Source: Phymatolithon calcareum
Taxonomy: Eukaryota; Rhodophyta; Florideophyceae; Hapalidiales
Length of the DNA: 64,000 nucleotides
Assembly: GCA_977006965.1 (NCBI GenBank)
Contig: OZ345365.1
Location: 1,488,001 to 1,552,000 of the forward strand
Direction: 5' to 3'
Position numbers and translations under genes: made by a program
Notes under the pieces: model-generated
Databases searched by the model: none
Told to the model about the DNA's origin: nothing
Seen by the model: only the letters and a program-made list of their open reading frames with translations
Part shown: piece by piece, positions 10,791-22,809 of the stretch
Position numbering within the stretch: position 1 is the stretch's first letter
Layout of the letters: every line of letters starts with the position of its first letter

Positions 10791-13486
10791 AGGACTGACC
10801 GTTTGTCTGTCCGTTCATCTCGACCATGATGACACGCAGTCAGCGCGACTCAGGTCAGTCGCACCTTCTGTCTAGTCGTTACACTGTAGGTATCGCGACG
10901 CTCAGGGGAATGCGGGAAATTTTGAAACCTACGCACTACAGCTCGAAACATAAAAACGTTCCGATTTTCGATATCAAAATTCTTCAAGACACTGCTTCTT
11001 TGAGCAGTTGTGATATGCATTCGCGACTGATTCATTCCATGCGCACTGATGTACAGTACTTAGTGCATCTCATTTTCCTGGCCAAAGAGTATTCCTGCGT
11101 TCTATGGGAATACCTCTATCGTTAGTGACTATGCCCTGTTCTGTTGGCCCTCAATGCTGAAAGACCACACCTTAGTTGATCACTAGAACTTACTATGGTT
11201 CTGGAAAAATTGCTGCTGCCGCCCGCAGTTGCTTTTGTCGTCTGAGCCCAATTTCTAAATCCGTGCTGATCAAAGTTCGTTTTGCACAGTTCGAGCCAAT
11301 GGAGCATGAATTTCAGGTCAGGGAGAAGTCTATTTGTTCTATTCAGTTCATAGGGTACCAAATCTTCCTGGTGATTCTGATTAAAGGATGTAAAGCTGTC
11401 TCAGGTGCGTACGTGACATTGACTCAGATCGGGCTCTCCTTCATGTCCTGAAATGCGTTCAACAACCGGGAAGAAAAGAAACTCTGTAATCTTCACTGGA
11501 GAATCAGTAAATACATTGCTTATCTGGGAATCCAGCTCCGAAAGCAAATGAAGGAACTGAGAATATTCTCCAGTTCGTATCAAAAACGTTTTCCAGTACG
11601 CGATTACCGTCCATATGTTCGTTTTTTTTCCATCAAATCACTTCAAACCAGTTATAAGTCTGTAGCATGACATATGTGCAAGTCTAAGAGTACAACTAAA
11701 CTTCGTAACGGAGCGCTAAACCACGAAGCCTTTTCCTTAGCTTTCTTTACCCTATGTATTGTCATGAACAATCAAATTACATTTTCAAGTCAATGTCGAA
11801 GAGAGGTTCCCCATTCTCGATTTTGAGCTGAGTTACATTGGCTACTGCTTCTAAACCGGCGGAATGGAGAGAAATATCATTCCTGAAACGATGTCTTAGC
11901 ACAAAAAGTGCTTCAGTCTTCTGTTACATATTTCATGTCGAGCACGAATAAGAGCGATAATTTGCTTATTCTCACTTGAGTGATCAACAGTTTTATCGAC
12001 ATATCCACGATCTGCGACAACATTTTCACCCGCTGCGAGCACACACTTCAGAGCCAGCCTATAGATTTTGAGGTCCGGAAAAGCACCGCACGGAAACGGA
12101 CCATGAATCCATACAATGTTCCCAGTGGAAATACAAACTGGAACTTCATATCGGAGCCCTGGTCCATTAAATTTTTGCGAAAACTATTTAGTGGTGAAAG
12201 GCGTTGGTTCGTAAATCCTGAAATCAGTACTATCGACTGAAATCTTACAATTCCTGGAGCTCGAATTCAGCAGTCCATTTTCCCACTTAATCTACAATAC
12301 TGTTAGAAATATACCAAACCAAGTCAAAACAGACCGTGGCGCTTACAACATACTGCATGTAGCTCGGCTATTAGGTGCAGGAAAGTCCAAGACCGCATCC
12401 GAAATGTTTCTCATTGCTGCCGGATATAACAGGATTATTGTGCTCTGTTGCGTAGACTTTCAGAAAAAGGGGAGGCCACAGTAAATGAACTGGCTTTCCT
12501 CCGTGAAGAAAGTTTATTCCAATAGCCGCCCACAGAATCGAGCACACTTCGGGCATCGCTCCGAACAATGCGCGATATCTCCGGTCTCCAACAACTAAAC
12601 TTAGAGCGCCAGTAGATTTTATCAACTCCAGTGCGCACGTTCGAAAAACTTGAGGCAAGCCAGGGGACGAGGAATTGATGGAGGAGGGTACACGATTCAG
12701 CTGTTAGTGAGAGCAATGGGAATACTATCATTTCCAATGGACCATGATCAATCGGTGGAGCAAAAAAGAATCATAACTAAAACCTAAATTGTTTCCCAAA
12801 GATTCTGCAACTTTTGGAAACTTGCTGCAATTTTAAGGACACATTATGCATTAGACAACTGTAATGCTATGTATAAGGTTCAGAGTTTCGATACCGAAAG
12901 TTTCGGGTCAAATCTTCTAAAGCAGCGAAGCGCAAAATCTGCATGAATATAGTCATTCTGATGCTTGAGGCCGTGATATAGTTTATGCATTCTGCACGTC
13001 TTTTCGTTACTGGAAAGATATAGAGATTTTGCCAATAATAAGTATTGTCTTTCGGCCCGTAAATAAACAAATTTTCGCTATTTCCAGGCTAGTTTCGCTA
13101 GTTTCGCCAGACGAAACTTGCAGTAAATCTTTATTTGAAAACATATATTCCCTATAGAATATGAAGAACATGATGGCCAGCTTCTCATGTCTGAAATTCT
13201 CATTTTGAAATCGATTGTATCATGTAGATTTCGCTTCTGTTTATATCTCCATCACTCTGTTTTATAGTTTTCTCGACGCCGAAAGTTTTGCGAGGTTTTG
13301 TTGTAAGCTGTATCATGCATTAGAAGCTGTTTCTGATATATTGCAGTATGATACTGAAACTGATCACGGCTCTATAACGTGTAGCCCCGTCCCCACTTTT
13401 GTTCTCATATTTCCGTCTCATACGTGTATGAAACTGCCATGGAGTAGGATGAAAATCTCCCCGACAGAGAATTGCAATCTAAACAG
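10791..13486. other. No gene recognised; diverged repeat G
   Basis: Only short ORFs are seen. About 150 bp at 10900-11045 is similar, in reverse orientation, to 15735-15900 (shared phrases GAAATTTCC, TCAAAA and a CGAAAATSAGAA-like core). 12870-13010 may be a third, weaker copy. Upstream exons of the gene beginning at 13487 may lie here but could not be identified. Confidence 0.4.
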
Positions 13487-13684
13487 TCAGGGAAATCCAG
13501 ATAGAGAAGCGCCTGGACGACAACTCCGGTACCGTGAAGCTCCTTGTACAGCTTATTGAGGAGGGCAAACTCACTGTATGTGAAGCTGCTGCAGATTTTC
13601 GAGCGCAGTATCCACTTTTCAAGGCCAAGAACAGTGCATTGTTTCGAAGTTGTTGGAAACGATCGAAAGCGCAAATTGGAATTC

Positions 13685-13760
13685 GTATGTATCGGTTTTA
13701 CGGAAGCGTCCTGCTGTATCCGAACAGTCTTTTTACTAACGCTCTATTGATTCTGCGCAG
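13685..13760 (+). other. Spliceosomal intron, 76 nt
   Basis: It begins GTATGTATCGG, ends TTCTGCGCAG, and interrupts a codon after its first base. Both flanking frames are open only when joined. Its size matches the introns at 61157-61894. Confidence 0.6.
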
Positions 13761-13932
13761 CCAAAGGAGAGAGCGGTGATGATAAGAATGATGCTAAGCT
13801 CTTGAAAAGGCGTTTCACCCAAACGAATGCTGCCAAGGCGGAAAAAAGTGCGCGCCTTTCGCTAAACGTGTTCGATGAAGGCGAAGGAACTGAATTTTTT
13901 TCTGGTGACTTTGCATTCGTTCCGATATATGA

Positions 13933-14496
13933 AGAAGAAGAAGTGGAGATTTTTATTATAGTGTTACCAACGCATCTGCAGACGCTTGGGGCAACACTTC
14001 TGATGAGCCACGAGGACTCAACTCAAGAGCCCAGAGGCTCCATTTCGCATAAAAACGGCTATAGTCAGCAAAATTAGAAAACCTACCTCTGATCTCAACG
14101 GAGAGATCTCGAGGGGGAAAATCATTTCACTTCAATGGCCACGCAGAGCATCGTATCGTGTGAACGTGCGGAAAGGAAAATTTTATGACGTCCGAGGTCG
14201 TTTCCCGCGCCGAAGCAAGTTTACCGACGTCCCGGGTTCGCGTGCCGGGCCGATCTTCAGGACTGACTCTCGCTTGGCCTGCCCGCCGATCCGCGCGGGG
14301 GGGTTACTGACGTCCCCAGTCTTGCGTGCGCCGGAGCGCGATGGGCGAGTTTACCGACGTCCCGGGTCCGCGTGCCGCGCCGATCTTCAGGACTTACTCT
14401 CGCTCGGCCTGCCCGCCGATCCGCGCGGAGGGGTTACTGACGTCCCCAGTCTTGCGTGCGCCGGAGCGCGATGGGCGAGTTTACCGACGTCCCGGG
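13933..14496 (-). mobile_element. Family D retroposon with 5' GC-rich tandem monomers, copy D3
   Basis: The 16-bp TSD TCGTTCCGATATATGA at 13917-13932 and 14497-14512 fixes both ends. In its own (minus) orientation the element starts with 16 bp of a partial monomer, then two full 130-bp G+C-rich monomers (14480-14351 and 14350-14221). A unique body follows (about 14210-14130), then the family D core and 3' block, ending in (TTC)n at 13933. The D core is shared with D1, D2 and D4 but the 5' part is not. It lies inside exon 2 of the gene at 13487-14960. Confidence 0.88.
14221..14496. repeat. 130-bp G+C-rich tandem repeat, 2.1 units
   Basis: TTACCGACGTCCCGGG recurs at 14221, 14351 and 14481, a period of exactly 130 bp. 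The two full units differ at only a few bases. Each contains two ACGTCCC-type motifs and many CpGs. The arrangement at the 5' end of a retroposon resembles the promoter monomers of rodent L1. Confidence 0.92.
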
Positions 14497-14960
14497 TCGT
14501 TCCGATATATGAGACGTTTCGGTGGACGAACAGAGACATGGAAAATTACATCTCCGTGTTCATTCTCATGCGGACTGGTATCTCTCCAAAAGACATTATG
14601 TTGGATATCGACGATTCTGGAGAATATCTTGTGCTTTACGTGAATTGGACCACTCCTCTTTGCGATGTGGACGTACTCTTCCGAAGATTTACGGAAGAGT
14701 ATGCTGTTGAACGTCTGGATCATAACCACCCAAAACGTTTGTGCGTTGAAGCTGCATTGTCTAAACTGAGGTCAAGCCGTTCTGAAATCATGAAATCTGT
14801 TGCTCAGATTCCTCTCGATTTCCGCTGCACGCGATTTTTGAAAAAGCTCTATATCGGCTGGACTGACAGCTCTGCAAATGTGGTCACGGTGGAGCTACAG
14901 GAAGCAGTTGCAAAGAAATATGCGGAACAGCCTAATGAAGTTCCCTTTACTAAAGACTGA

Positions 14961-16170
14961 TGTTCAGTTCGTGAACTGAAAAAGATTTCATCATTATGTT
15001 GATGATTCCTCTCTTCCTTCTCTTTCTGGTTGGACATGCTCTTTTTTTCTTCCTCTGGTATTCCACAGGTAGTGCGCAGAAGAACTTTCTTTTGACAATT
15101 TTGTACTTGTTTTGTTGGAAGCGGAAAATAAGCATTTAAAAGAAGCGCGCTGTATGCATGCGAAGTTCTTTTATGGAAATCTCCTCGCGTTATCTCCTTT
15201 CTAAATAGAATCAGCATCAATGGAAAGTTAGTATTACTTTCTCAATGCGATTACAGAGATTCAATTTGGCCTTCCAGTGGAGCGGAATCTTGCAAGTGAT
15301 GGAGCTTGGCAATAATGAAGATGTCCAGCGCGATATATGAATCAGTTGCACCTTCCTTTACCATCACGAGGATGAAAAATCTAACACTTATAACTGCAGA
15401 TAAGTAAGCTAGACGAAGGAAGACGAAGAAAGAAATGCTTTGCGAGACGAAATATTGCAAGCGAGATATAGTCTTAACAAGTCATTCGCAGAGACGATGT
15501 TTATATTTCTCTCTGGTCTGATATAGCAGACGAAATTTTGGTATGCTCTCTATTTGCGGTCTGTTCTAGGGAAAGGTATTTGGCGGAAATGCTGTCGCTC
15601 CAATTTCCGGAAGTGGCATCTATGTTGACCACCAGGGCGAGAGAATCGCAAATACTCACTACGATGCCAGGACAACGGGACTGTTACCCAGTGCGTTTCT
15701 ATTCTCAGAGCGCAAGATGATATATCATTGCGCAAGGGAATCATTCAGTCTCGAATTGATACCATATCAGCTCAAAATAGAAGAGTTATCAAAACTTTTG
15801 GCACCGAAAATGAGAACTTTTTGAGGTTTTGTGCTTTAGTATACAGGCTTCGAAATTTCCAGCATCCTCCAGCTAGCCTGACTGAGATCATATATCTGAG
15901 CTCCACTTTCGCGAAAATTTTTAGCTAGGATAGCATAACCCTTGGCCAGAGAGTTCTGACCAAGTCATTGTTTCCCGTTACAAGATCTTTCTGAACACAT
16001 AGCTCTTCGATCAAGGCTTACATCTAGGTTAGCCCAGAGTATCCTCGCCCGCACTGAGCTCATATCTGACTCCATCCAGACATTGAGCTGGATTTCCTCG
16101 GATTATCCTCACTGCGGAAAATTTTCCCATGTTACACCCATAACTCGACGTAGCCATTGGGATTTGTGGA
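14961..16170. other. No gene recognised
   Basis: It contains the repeat G copy at about 15735-15900 and otherwise only short ORFs. Confidence 0.4.
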
Positions 16171-16520
16171 TTACCGACTACCTTGCCGACCCTGAAAGTG
16201 CAAAAACATAACGCGCCCATGAATATCTCTTTAGGCAGAGTTTTGGCAAGTCCATACCTTCCCACACAAGCCCACCCTCGTTAACGCTTTCTAACAATTT
16301 CATCCTTCACTTTACACTGAATTCGCATGTTTAGAAGCTAAGTTTACAGTACTTCACCAATGGTTTCCTAATAGGCTCTTCAGTACAGCTTACAATATAT
16401 TCGATTGCGGAAAATATAAGCGTGATCTACAAATTCTAATAGGGTCTTCTAATCAATTCCATAGGGCGTTTCGGATCCGCAACGACGTATTCCGCCCCAC
16501 TTCTCAGTATCATTGCCAAG
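16171..16520. repeat. Duplicated 3' flank of the Sel1-like gene
   Basis: Close match to 26550-26860 (shared CTTTAGGCAGAGTTTTGG, CCACCCTCGTTAAC and many others). The duplication therefore includes the gene's downstream region, not just coding DNA. Its left edge (ACCGACTACCTTGCC) coincides with the point where repeat C abuts the other copy at 26550. Confidence 0.88.
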
Positions 16521-16899
16521 TTAACCAATGCGTTCGGATTCGCAGACTTCCTCAACCATGAGCGTGTACAGCTGCACAGCACGGGGCACGTCTGCAGGCA
16601 CTGCATCACTACCGTTTTCTAGCAACCGGCCTAATATGACCATGGCGTCGACATCACCACATTCATGGATAGCACTTTCATATATTTCAAAGGCTTTAGG
16701 TACGTTAGCTGGCACTCCAGGTTTCCAATTTTGCAGCAAGAGTCCCAAGTTAATCATGGTTAGTGCATCTCTACCAAACCAGCTAGGTTTCCGAAAATAC
16801 AAGAGCACATATATTGAGATACTCCGTGCAAAATGTGCCATCAAAGATGGACATCCTTTCGTCGCGGTTCTTGACTTCTCTGCTGCATATGACAGGGCA

Positions 16900-17083
16900 T
16901 CACCGTCAGAAAGTCCGGATCCTATATGAAGCAATGTTAACATTTAAATTATAGCATGATCGTATGAAATGAATTAAATTTCCCATAATATAAAAATGTT
17001 TGAATCCGACTTGCATTTGAAACACGTGTTATATTTTTAATGATAACATTGCTACACATAGGCTCCCGAGTTACTAACGGCGA
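16900..17083. mobile_element. MITE-like TIR element inside the A' LINE
   Basis: An insert of about 185 bp separates LSAAYDR from ILMKRLEQ of the LINE. Its first and last 45 bases are inverted repeats with 36/45 matches (core GCAATGTTA...TAACATTGC); the interior is A+T-rich and non-coding. About 14 bp of LINE target appears missing, so the target duplication is unclear. Confidence 0.65.
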
Positions 17084-17796
17084 TACATCGTCATGAAAAG
17101 ACTCGAGCAGAAGCTACCCGGCGAATTAACAAGGATAGTGGCATATCTTCTGAAACCCTCGTGGGTTACGTCAGCAGGCGATGACACAAGAACATGGTGC
17201 ATTATCGATCGAGGAGTACCTCAAGGGTCCCCACTGAGCTCGTCCCTGTACAACATCTTCATGGGCACATTCGCGGAAGTAGTCTCCAAGGTCGCCAGCG
17301 ACGTCTCTGATAATCCAGCGCAACTGTTCGCTGACGATGCCCAGTTGCAATCTAAGGATGGAGAAGGAATGCAGAAGCTGCTTGATATAGCGACGACCTA
17401 GGCGAAGGAAAATGGTATTAGCTGGAACACAAAGCCAGGAAAGAGCGAGATCCTTAAATACAAGGGACTTCCGAAACACACCTTCCACATTTATGGTCGA
17501 GTTCTTCATCAAGCGGGGAGGCTCTCGTAACTCAGGATAAGCATGAACCACAAAGGCGTAACAGACGACATGGCTTTATCAAGAGTACGAAATGCAGTGG
17601 GGTGCATACACAAACTGCGGGATATTGGAGTCAATGTTCGAGGCTTTAAACCTGTGACATGCATTAGAATCTTCACTTCGCTTATTTTGCCAAAGTGGGA
17701 GTATGCACTCCTCGTGACGCCACTGACAAAGCGATTACAATCAGCAATCGAATCTGCAGAAGATTTATTCTTCAAGTATGTGTTTGGGACATATTC

Positions 17797-18107
17797 CGGT
17801 GCCTAAGGTTGACATTCAACCGAGCACCCCTTTGGAGGAAATCAGTGTTGGGTGCTTACTGTGGGATTACCGCGGTGGTTGAGCTAGTCGCCTTACAACG
17901 TACTCTAGCGTCATCGAAGATAAGTACAGAAATTGAGTTTGAGTGCAAGAGACTCACAGGAGCTCTTGTTGGGAGAGAATTACGAATCAAGAACGTTTTG
18001 AGCAGCCAGATGACTATAGCGTAGAGATTATGCAAGAGCTGCCCCGTTACTCCAAGGTGAGGCTTTGGGAGCTCTCAAAAAAAATAAAATCATCAAATAT
18101 CCCCAGC
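17797..18107 (+). mobile_element. Family A LINE, roughly 310-bp 3' fragment nested in the A' LINE
   Basis: It starts at CGGTGCCTAAGG and encodes the family A C-terminus from LRLTFNRAPLWRKSVLGAYC to SSQMTIA, ending TCATCAAATATCCCC at 18107. The A' sequence resumes with AGCACCGCCAT. No TSD could be defined; a few bases of target seem lost. Confidence 0.85.
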
Positions 18108-18965
18108 ACCGCCATCGTAGAATGCGAGTTCCCTGCCGAGTAGAACCACCAGTCATGAGGAGAAGACACCAAGCAAAAGGTTTTCTGCTAGTCAAGTGAG
18201 ACAAAATAAGCGCCTCGATGAGGCAGACGAGTATTCTCGGAGAGATGAAGACATTAAGGAGGCAACCAAGGACATAGAGTGCCTCATTAAATATGAAGAT
18301 CTGCAGCAAGCTCTCGAGAAAGCGGAGGAGGGCTCAGTCTCAAAGAAAGGGCGACGAAGAGAAATAATTGAGTTATGGGCAAAGAAAGAAGAGGGAATAT
18401 TGCTCGAGATACCAACTGATTCGAACAATCTACCGGTGGTTCTCTACGTAAGAGAAAGGTCGACACGGTTGCGATGCCTACGGCTGATATTCAACATAGC
18501 ACCTCTTTGGAGAAAATCAGTACTAGGTGCACACTTTGGTGTCACAGCCGTAATTGAGCTGGTCGCGCTTCAACGCATTCTATCTTCATCTAAGATTAGT
18601 CCTGAAATTGAATATGAATGTAAGCGATTCACTAGAGCACTTGTTGGGAGAGAAATACGAATCAAGGATATACTGAATAGTCAAACTACGTTAGCTTAGA
18701 AATCGTGCGAAAGCGGCCCTGTTACTCTTGAAGAGAGGCCTTAGGAGCTTTTCAAATTAATCAACACATCTCCCCCATCTCTAGCAACGTCGATGGCACT
18801 GATGAACAGCTCCATGGCTCGAACTGGATCTGCTGGCACACCGTCTCGGCCATCTTGCAATATCAATCTCAAGTTGTTCATAGCGTACTCGCCCCCGCCT
18901 TCTTCGATTAGTTGAGTGTATAGTTCTGCTGCTCGAACAAGGTCTGGCGGAACACCGTCTGCACG

Positions 18966-21900
18966 AAAGCATTGGAAAAAATAACTGCTATTGTAATTAT
19001 TTAAATTATACCGAAAACTTCTATCTTGTCCTATCAGGCCATGTCTGAGCTCTGTTGATTGATGTAAACAGTGCAGTGGTAACGCGCTTGCGCCTTTGTA
19101 TTACGAACTTGGGCTGAAGGAATTTCACGGCACATTGCAAAGGCTCTCAGCACCGTCTGCGGCTACTCTTGAAACTTATGAAGAACAAATCGTATGATCT
19201 CGTGAACGGCGACTCAATTTGCCTACAAAAGGCGACCGTTTCGTCGCTGCTGTGAAGATTCCCGCAAGACAGTAACCCTCGGTAACCACTTCCTACACTC
19301 TACAAGCTGAATCACAGAGCTCAACATGGACCTGATCGCCAACCACTTCGAATCCCAAATCGTATCTAAGAAGACCACTACCGAATGGACGACACCCTCA
19401 GGCACAGTGATTTGTAAAAAAATGCAATGGCATCCGCACACGACCTCGACGTTCTCCTCGCAAGAGGCCACGTGCAAGCGCAGCACTAGCTTGTCGGAAG
19501 TTTGTGTTGGTAAACTGAAGTTTTGAAGTAAGTCTGGGTCACGTTCTTTTCATATCTTTCTGTCTTTCTTTATTGCGGAAAGCTCGCTCACACAGATGGT
19601 GAGTGACTGAGGCAGTTCGAAAACAGATTCTCATTGTTCAGAAATTTGAGTACGTCTATGAACATATCTACTTGTCAAACTGGTCACTAACGTTCATCTT
19701 CCATACAGATTTTCCTCTTGGGTCATTGGGCTTGCCATAATCAAGTACAAGCAGCTTGTGCTAGACGTGTTAGTCGAATAAGTCTTGAAATAGCAATCAA
19801 AAATGGTCCATGAATAAGTAAGGTGAAGGAGCGGAGCGTTCGTAAATCGAAGTGAATTGGCATATTTGGGGCCTTTGTGAACCCAAACGATATTCACACA
19901 CAAGTGCACCTTACTACTTTGTAAACATGTTTCGGTGGAAACGAATATGCGATCGACACTGTTGTCACTAAAAATGGACTTTCTTAAGCTGCGCAGCTTG
20001 AGAGAGATAAGCTAATTCCCTTCTTGTGCCCTCGAACAGAAATGTTCCCTGACTAAATACATTGCTCACACATGGGCAATATCGGGGTCACCTCTGTGGC
20101 TCGATCAACTTGTGAAGTCCAGGTGTTCCTAGCTTCCCTCTGAAGCTCCGTCTCTACTCTCATACATATGTCCCCTTCACTACCGTCTTTCGTAGGATGT
20201 CGATTCAAGGTCCGCGTTCAAAATACCGCTATTGTTTCCACGTGCGAGACGGGGTGCTTGAGAAAGTGAGTGCAGAGTTGTTCACAGATGATTTTGAGAA
20301 CATTAAGCATACGGCACGGTTTTTTCATTCTTCAGTGTAAAACATTTGATGAGATGGTGACGATTTACTTCTTGCACATGGCATGGTAGTTCCGCCGACA
20401 GCACCTGCTCTCGAAGTTAACAAGAAGACTTGGGAAGGTTGTGGAGAAGTGTAGCGCCAGGCTGCAAAGAACCCGACGCCACATGGGAGAGAAAAGCCCA
20501 AGAGAGGAGATAGAAGAAAAGAGCGGGAGAGACAAGACAAAAGAGGAGGAAAGAAAGACAAGCAACCAAAACCTCCAGACCAGCGGACAAAATAGGCGTC
20601 CACCATCGTAGTACTCCATGGCTTTGCGGGAACGCAAGCGGTCGTGAACGTAGAACACGAGCGCAAGGCTACGCCGAACAGGGCTTCAGAAGCTTGACGA
20701 GGTAGATGAGGGTGAATAGAGATAGACGCGACTTGAACCAGGGCGAAGTCGGTAATGCAGGTCACGGAGGACACTCCACAGCTTTGCGGGAACACAAGCG
20801 GTCGCATGGATGAGATACGAGGGCGAGGCTACGCCGAACAGGGCCTCAGAAGCTCGACGTGAGGAGCACATAGGTCCAGATGATAAGCGCAACTTGCAAC
20901 ACAAAACGGGCAAGATTGCCATACGGTAACTCCCGCGATCGTGTGGACGAACACGAGCGCGGGCCTTCGAGGAAACGAAGAGGAATAAGCGTGGAGACTA
21001 GTCGAACGGACGTCCACTGCGCCGCTTACGACATTACGAAAGGCAAAAGAGAAAGGAAGGAGAAAACGACGCCGTCTTTAGGCGGCGACCATGGCTTGGC
21101 CGTCGACCTTCGCACGGACGCACGAAAAAGGGAAAGGGAAACTTGAACGCGGTTGTCTCCGTGCTGGCTTGCATGACGACGGTTGCGCACAAGAAGGTTG
21201 AGAAGAGCTCCGACTCCGCGTGGTCGAAGGGACTGCCAGGCGAACATTGCGCGTGCTTGATCCAAGCATTCGAGCCGAAATCCAGAACTCCCCCACCTTC
21301 CTTTACTCAGCGGAAGGAACAAACTAGCTTATATACTACAACCTACGCAAAAGACAGCGATGCAGCGCATAGACAGACGAGAGACACGTGCAAGTATGGC
21401 CCAACAGATCACCTACTACGAGCAGCATGACTATCGCGATCCAAGTTGTGCGGCGTACAGTCGCGAGAGGAAAAAGCGACCGCCTTGGGGCAGCGATATA
21501 ACACGGGCGCGACAAGAAGACACTCGACGCTGGGGCAGAGCTGCAACTCGAGAAGCTGGACCGCATGCGAAAATCGAACACGCCAACCGATATCCAAGAC
21601 AGGGGTGCCCTCCGACTAGCCTGAGAACAACAAGAAGAATGCCGCGTTAGGAAAATTGCCTTTTCAAAGAATGGTCTGCCGCACCAAGCAGTGAGGATGA
21701 AAGAAAGTAGGCACACACTTCTCTGCGCAAGATGGTTTGTAGGTCATTTTCCAAGAAATCCTCCGAAGTTAATTGAATAAATGGGCAGTCAAGGAGCATG
21801 GGCAGCTAGAATACTGAAGAGCACCCTGAGAAAGCCAACATGGACCCCTACAGAGGAGACCAACGTGACCCGAGCTATCGACGCGGTAATAAGTCATTCT

Positions 21901-22214
21901 GATTAAGGCAACTGGAATTTCGAGTGTAGTAGAATGCTAAGTAAGGTGCCGACTTTCCTCACGTTGGGACACATTGTACGTTCTCAATAAATCCACTTAA
22001 TTACGATTTACTACTTGCCTCCAAACTCAATTGGGCAGAATGACACCACCTGTCCGAAGGATGTACGAGCCCAGTTTGCATCTATTTCTCGATTACCGGC
22101 GGTCTGTGTAGTCGGGCCGTTGGCAGGTGTAACAACGAGGCAAGCCTCCTTTACACGCGAATTTTGATATAAGATTCATCAGACGTTCAAATAGAAGTAT
22201 GACCCTCTTTGCCG
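18966..22214. other. No recognised gene; G+C-rich block with an imperfect tandem duplication
   Basis: At 20630-20860 a segment with CTTTGCGGGAACGCAAGCGG and GGCTACGCCGAACAGGGC occurs twice, about 150 bp apart. 20450-21650 is purine- and G+C-rich; its overlapping Arg/Ser-rich ORFs on both strands are not convincing. Nothing was recognised in 19000-20300 or 21700-22200. Confidence 0.4.
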
Positions 22215-22809
22215 ACAAGGACGCCAAATCTTCATTCTAGATCGCAATTAAACGGATTTATCGAGATGGTACCATGTGTCCCAACTGGAGGAAAGTCGAC
22301 AACTTTCTAGGCATATTCTACTAGCATTGAAAATTTCAGCTTCCTTAATCGGAATTACATTGAATCACGTCAATGGCTCCAGCCACTTCAATCTCTTCTG
22401 CCGTGGTCCATGTAGGCTTCTTCAGGATTCTGTTGAGTTTTCTAACTGTCCATGCTCATTGACTGTCCATTTCTTCAATTAACTTCCTTTATTCGAGATC
22501 AATTCCCACCCCGAATTGTTTAAGGCGAAACTGAAACTTGAGTTCAAACATTCACCAATCCTATTCTTTTGACACCTCTCTGTCTTCATGTATATTTTCC
22601 TTGGCTAAGTCCTTTTTAAGGTGCAAGGATAGATTAATTTGGTTGGCATGCAATAACGAATTGCCTGGACAGTGAAAAACAACGATTTTCCGTCTTTTGT
22701 CAACTAGTTACATGAACTGAAATCTATACATGAGAGAGGGAAGAATATCATAGGTCCTGTGCTTAAAGAGGAGTAGCCCTGCTATACATACTCGTCATTT
22801 TCGAGCACA

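Larger units (their letters stand above)
13487..14960 (+). pseudogene. Unknown protein-coding gene, one short intron, second exon split by a family D element
   Basis: A candidate exon starts after an acceptor-like AG at 13485-13486 (an in-frame TAA lies just upstream) and runs to 13684. A GTATGT donor and GCGCAG acceptor define a 76-nt intron (13685-13760), and splicing keeps frame. Exon 2 reads to 13932 (DFAFVPIYE). After the 564-bp insertion the same frame resumes at 14513 (TFRWTNRDME) and ends at TGA 14958-14960. The peptide has no motif I know: a basic helical N-terminal part (KLLVQLIEEGKLTVCEAAADF) and a C-terminal domain with ISPKDIMLDIDDSGEYLVLY. Without the insertion it would encode roughly 270 residues. 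The start codon is not located; upstream exons are likely. Confidence 0.6.
16774..18775 (+). mobile_element. Family A' LINE, 5'-truncated, nested in Sel1 copy 2 and itself carrying two insertions
   Basis: The TSD CATCTCTA is at 16766-16773 and 18776-18783. LINE sequence runs from LGFRKYKSTY (16785) through the palm start (LDFSAAYDR). It is interrupted by a 185-bp TIR element, resumes at 17091 (MKRLEQKLPG, RGVPQGSPLSSSLYN, FADD), then at about 17797 by a family A fragment, and resumes at 18108 to the 3' end AATCAACACATCTCCCC. Stops include TAG 17399-17401, shared with the A' copy at 51829-53532, and a private TAA near 17528. Confidence 0.88.
16521..18965 (-). pseudogene. Sel1-like repeat pseudogene, copy 2, split by an A' LINE
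   Basis: Coding pieces at 18965-18776 and 16773-16521 encode SLR repeats matching the last units of the intact gene at 26803-29439 (KAFEIYESAI, LGRLLENGSDAVPADVPRAVQLYT). An A' LINE lies between them with TSD CATCTCTA. Joining the pieces restores the reading ISAIDVARDALTMINLGLLL. A 2-nt insertion near 16550 relative to the intact gene shifts the C-terminal frame. It stops matching at about 18965. Clearly a segmental-duplication remnant. Confidence 0.88.

Noticed and set aside
20325-21716. Arg/Ser-rich ORFs of 90-160 codons
   Set aside because: Compositional artefact of a purine-rich, G+C-rich block with an imperfect tandem duplication.
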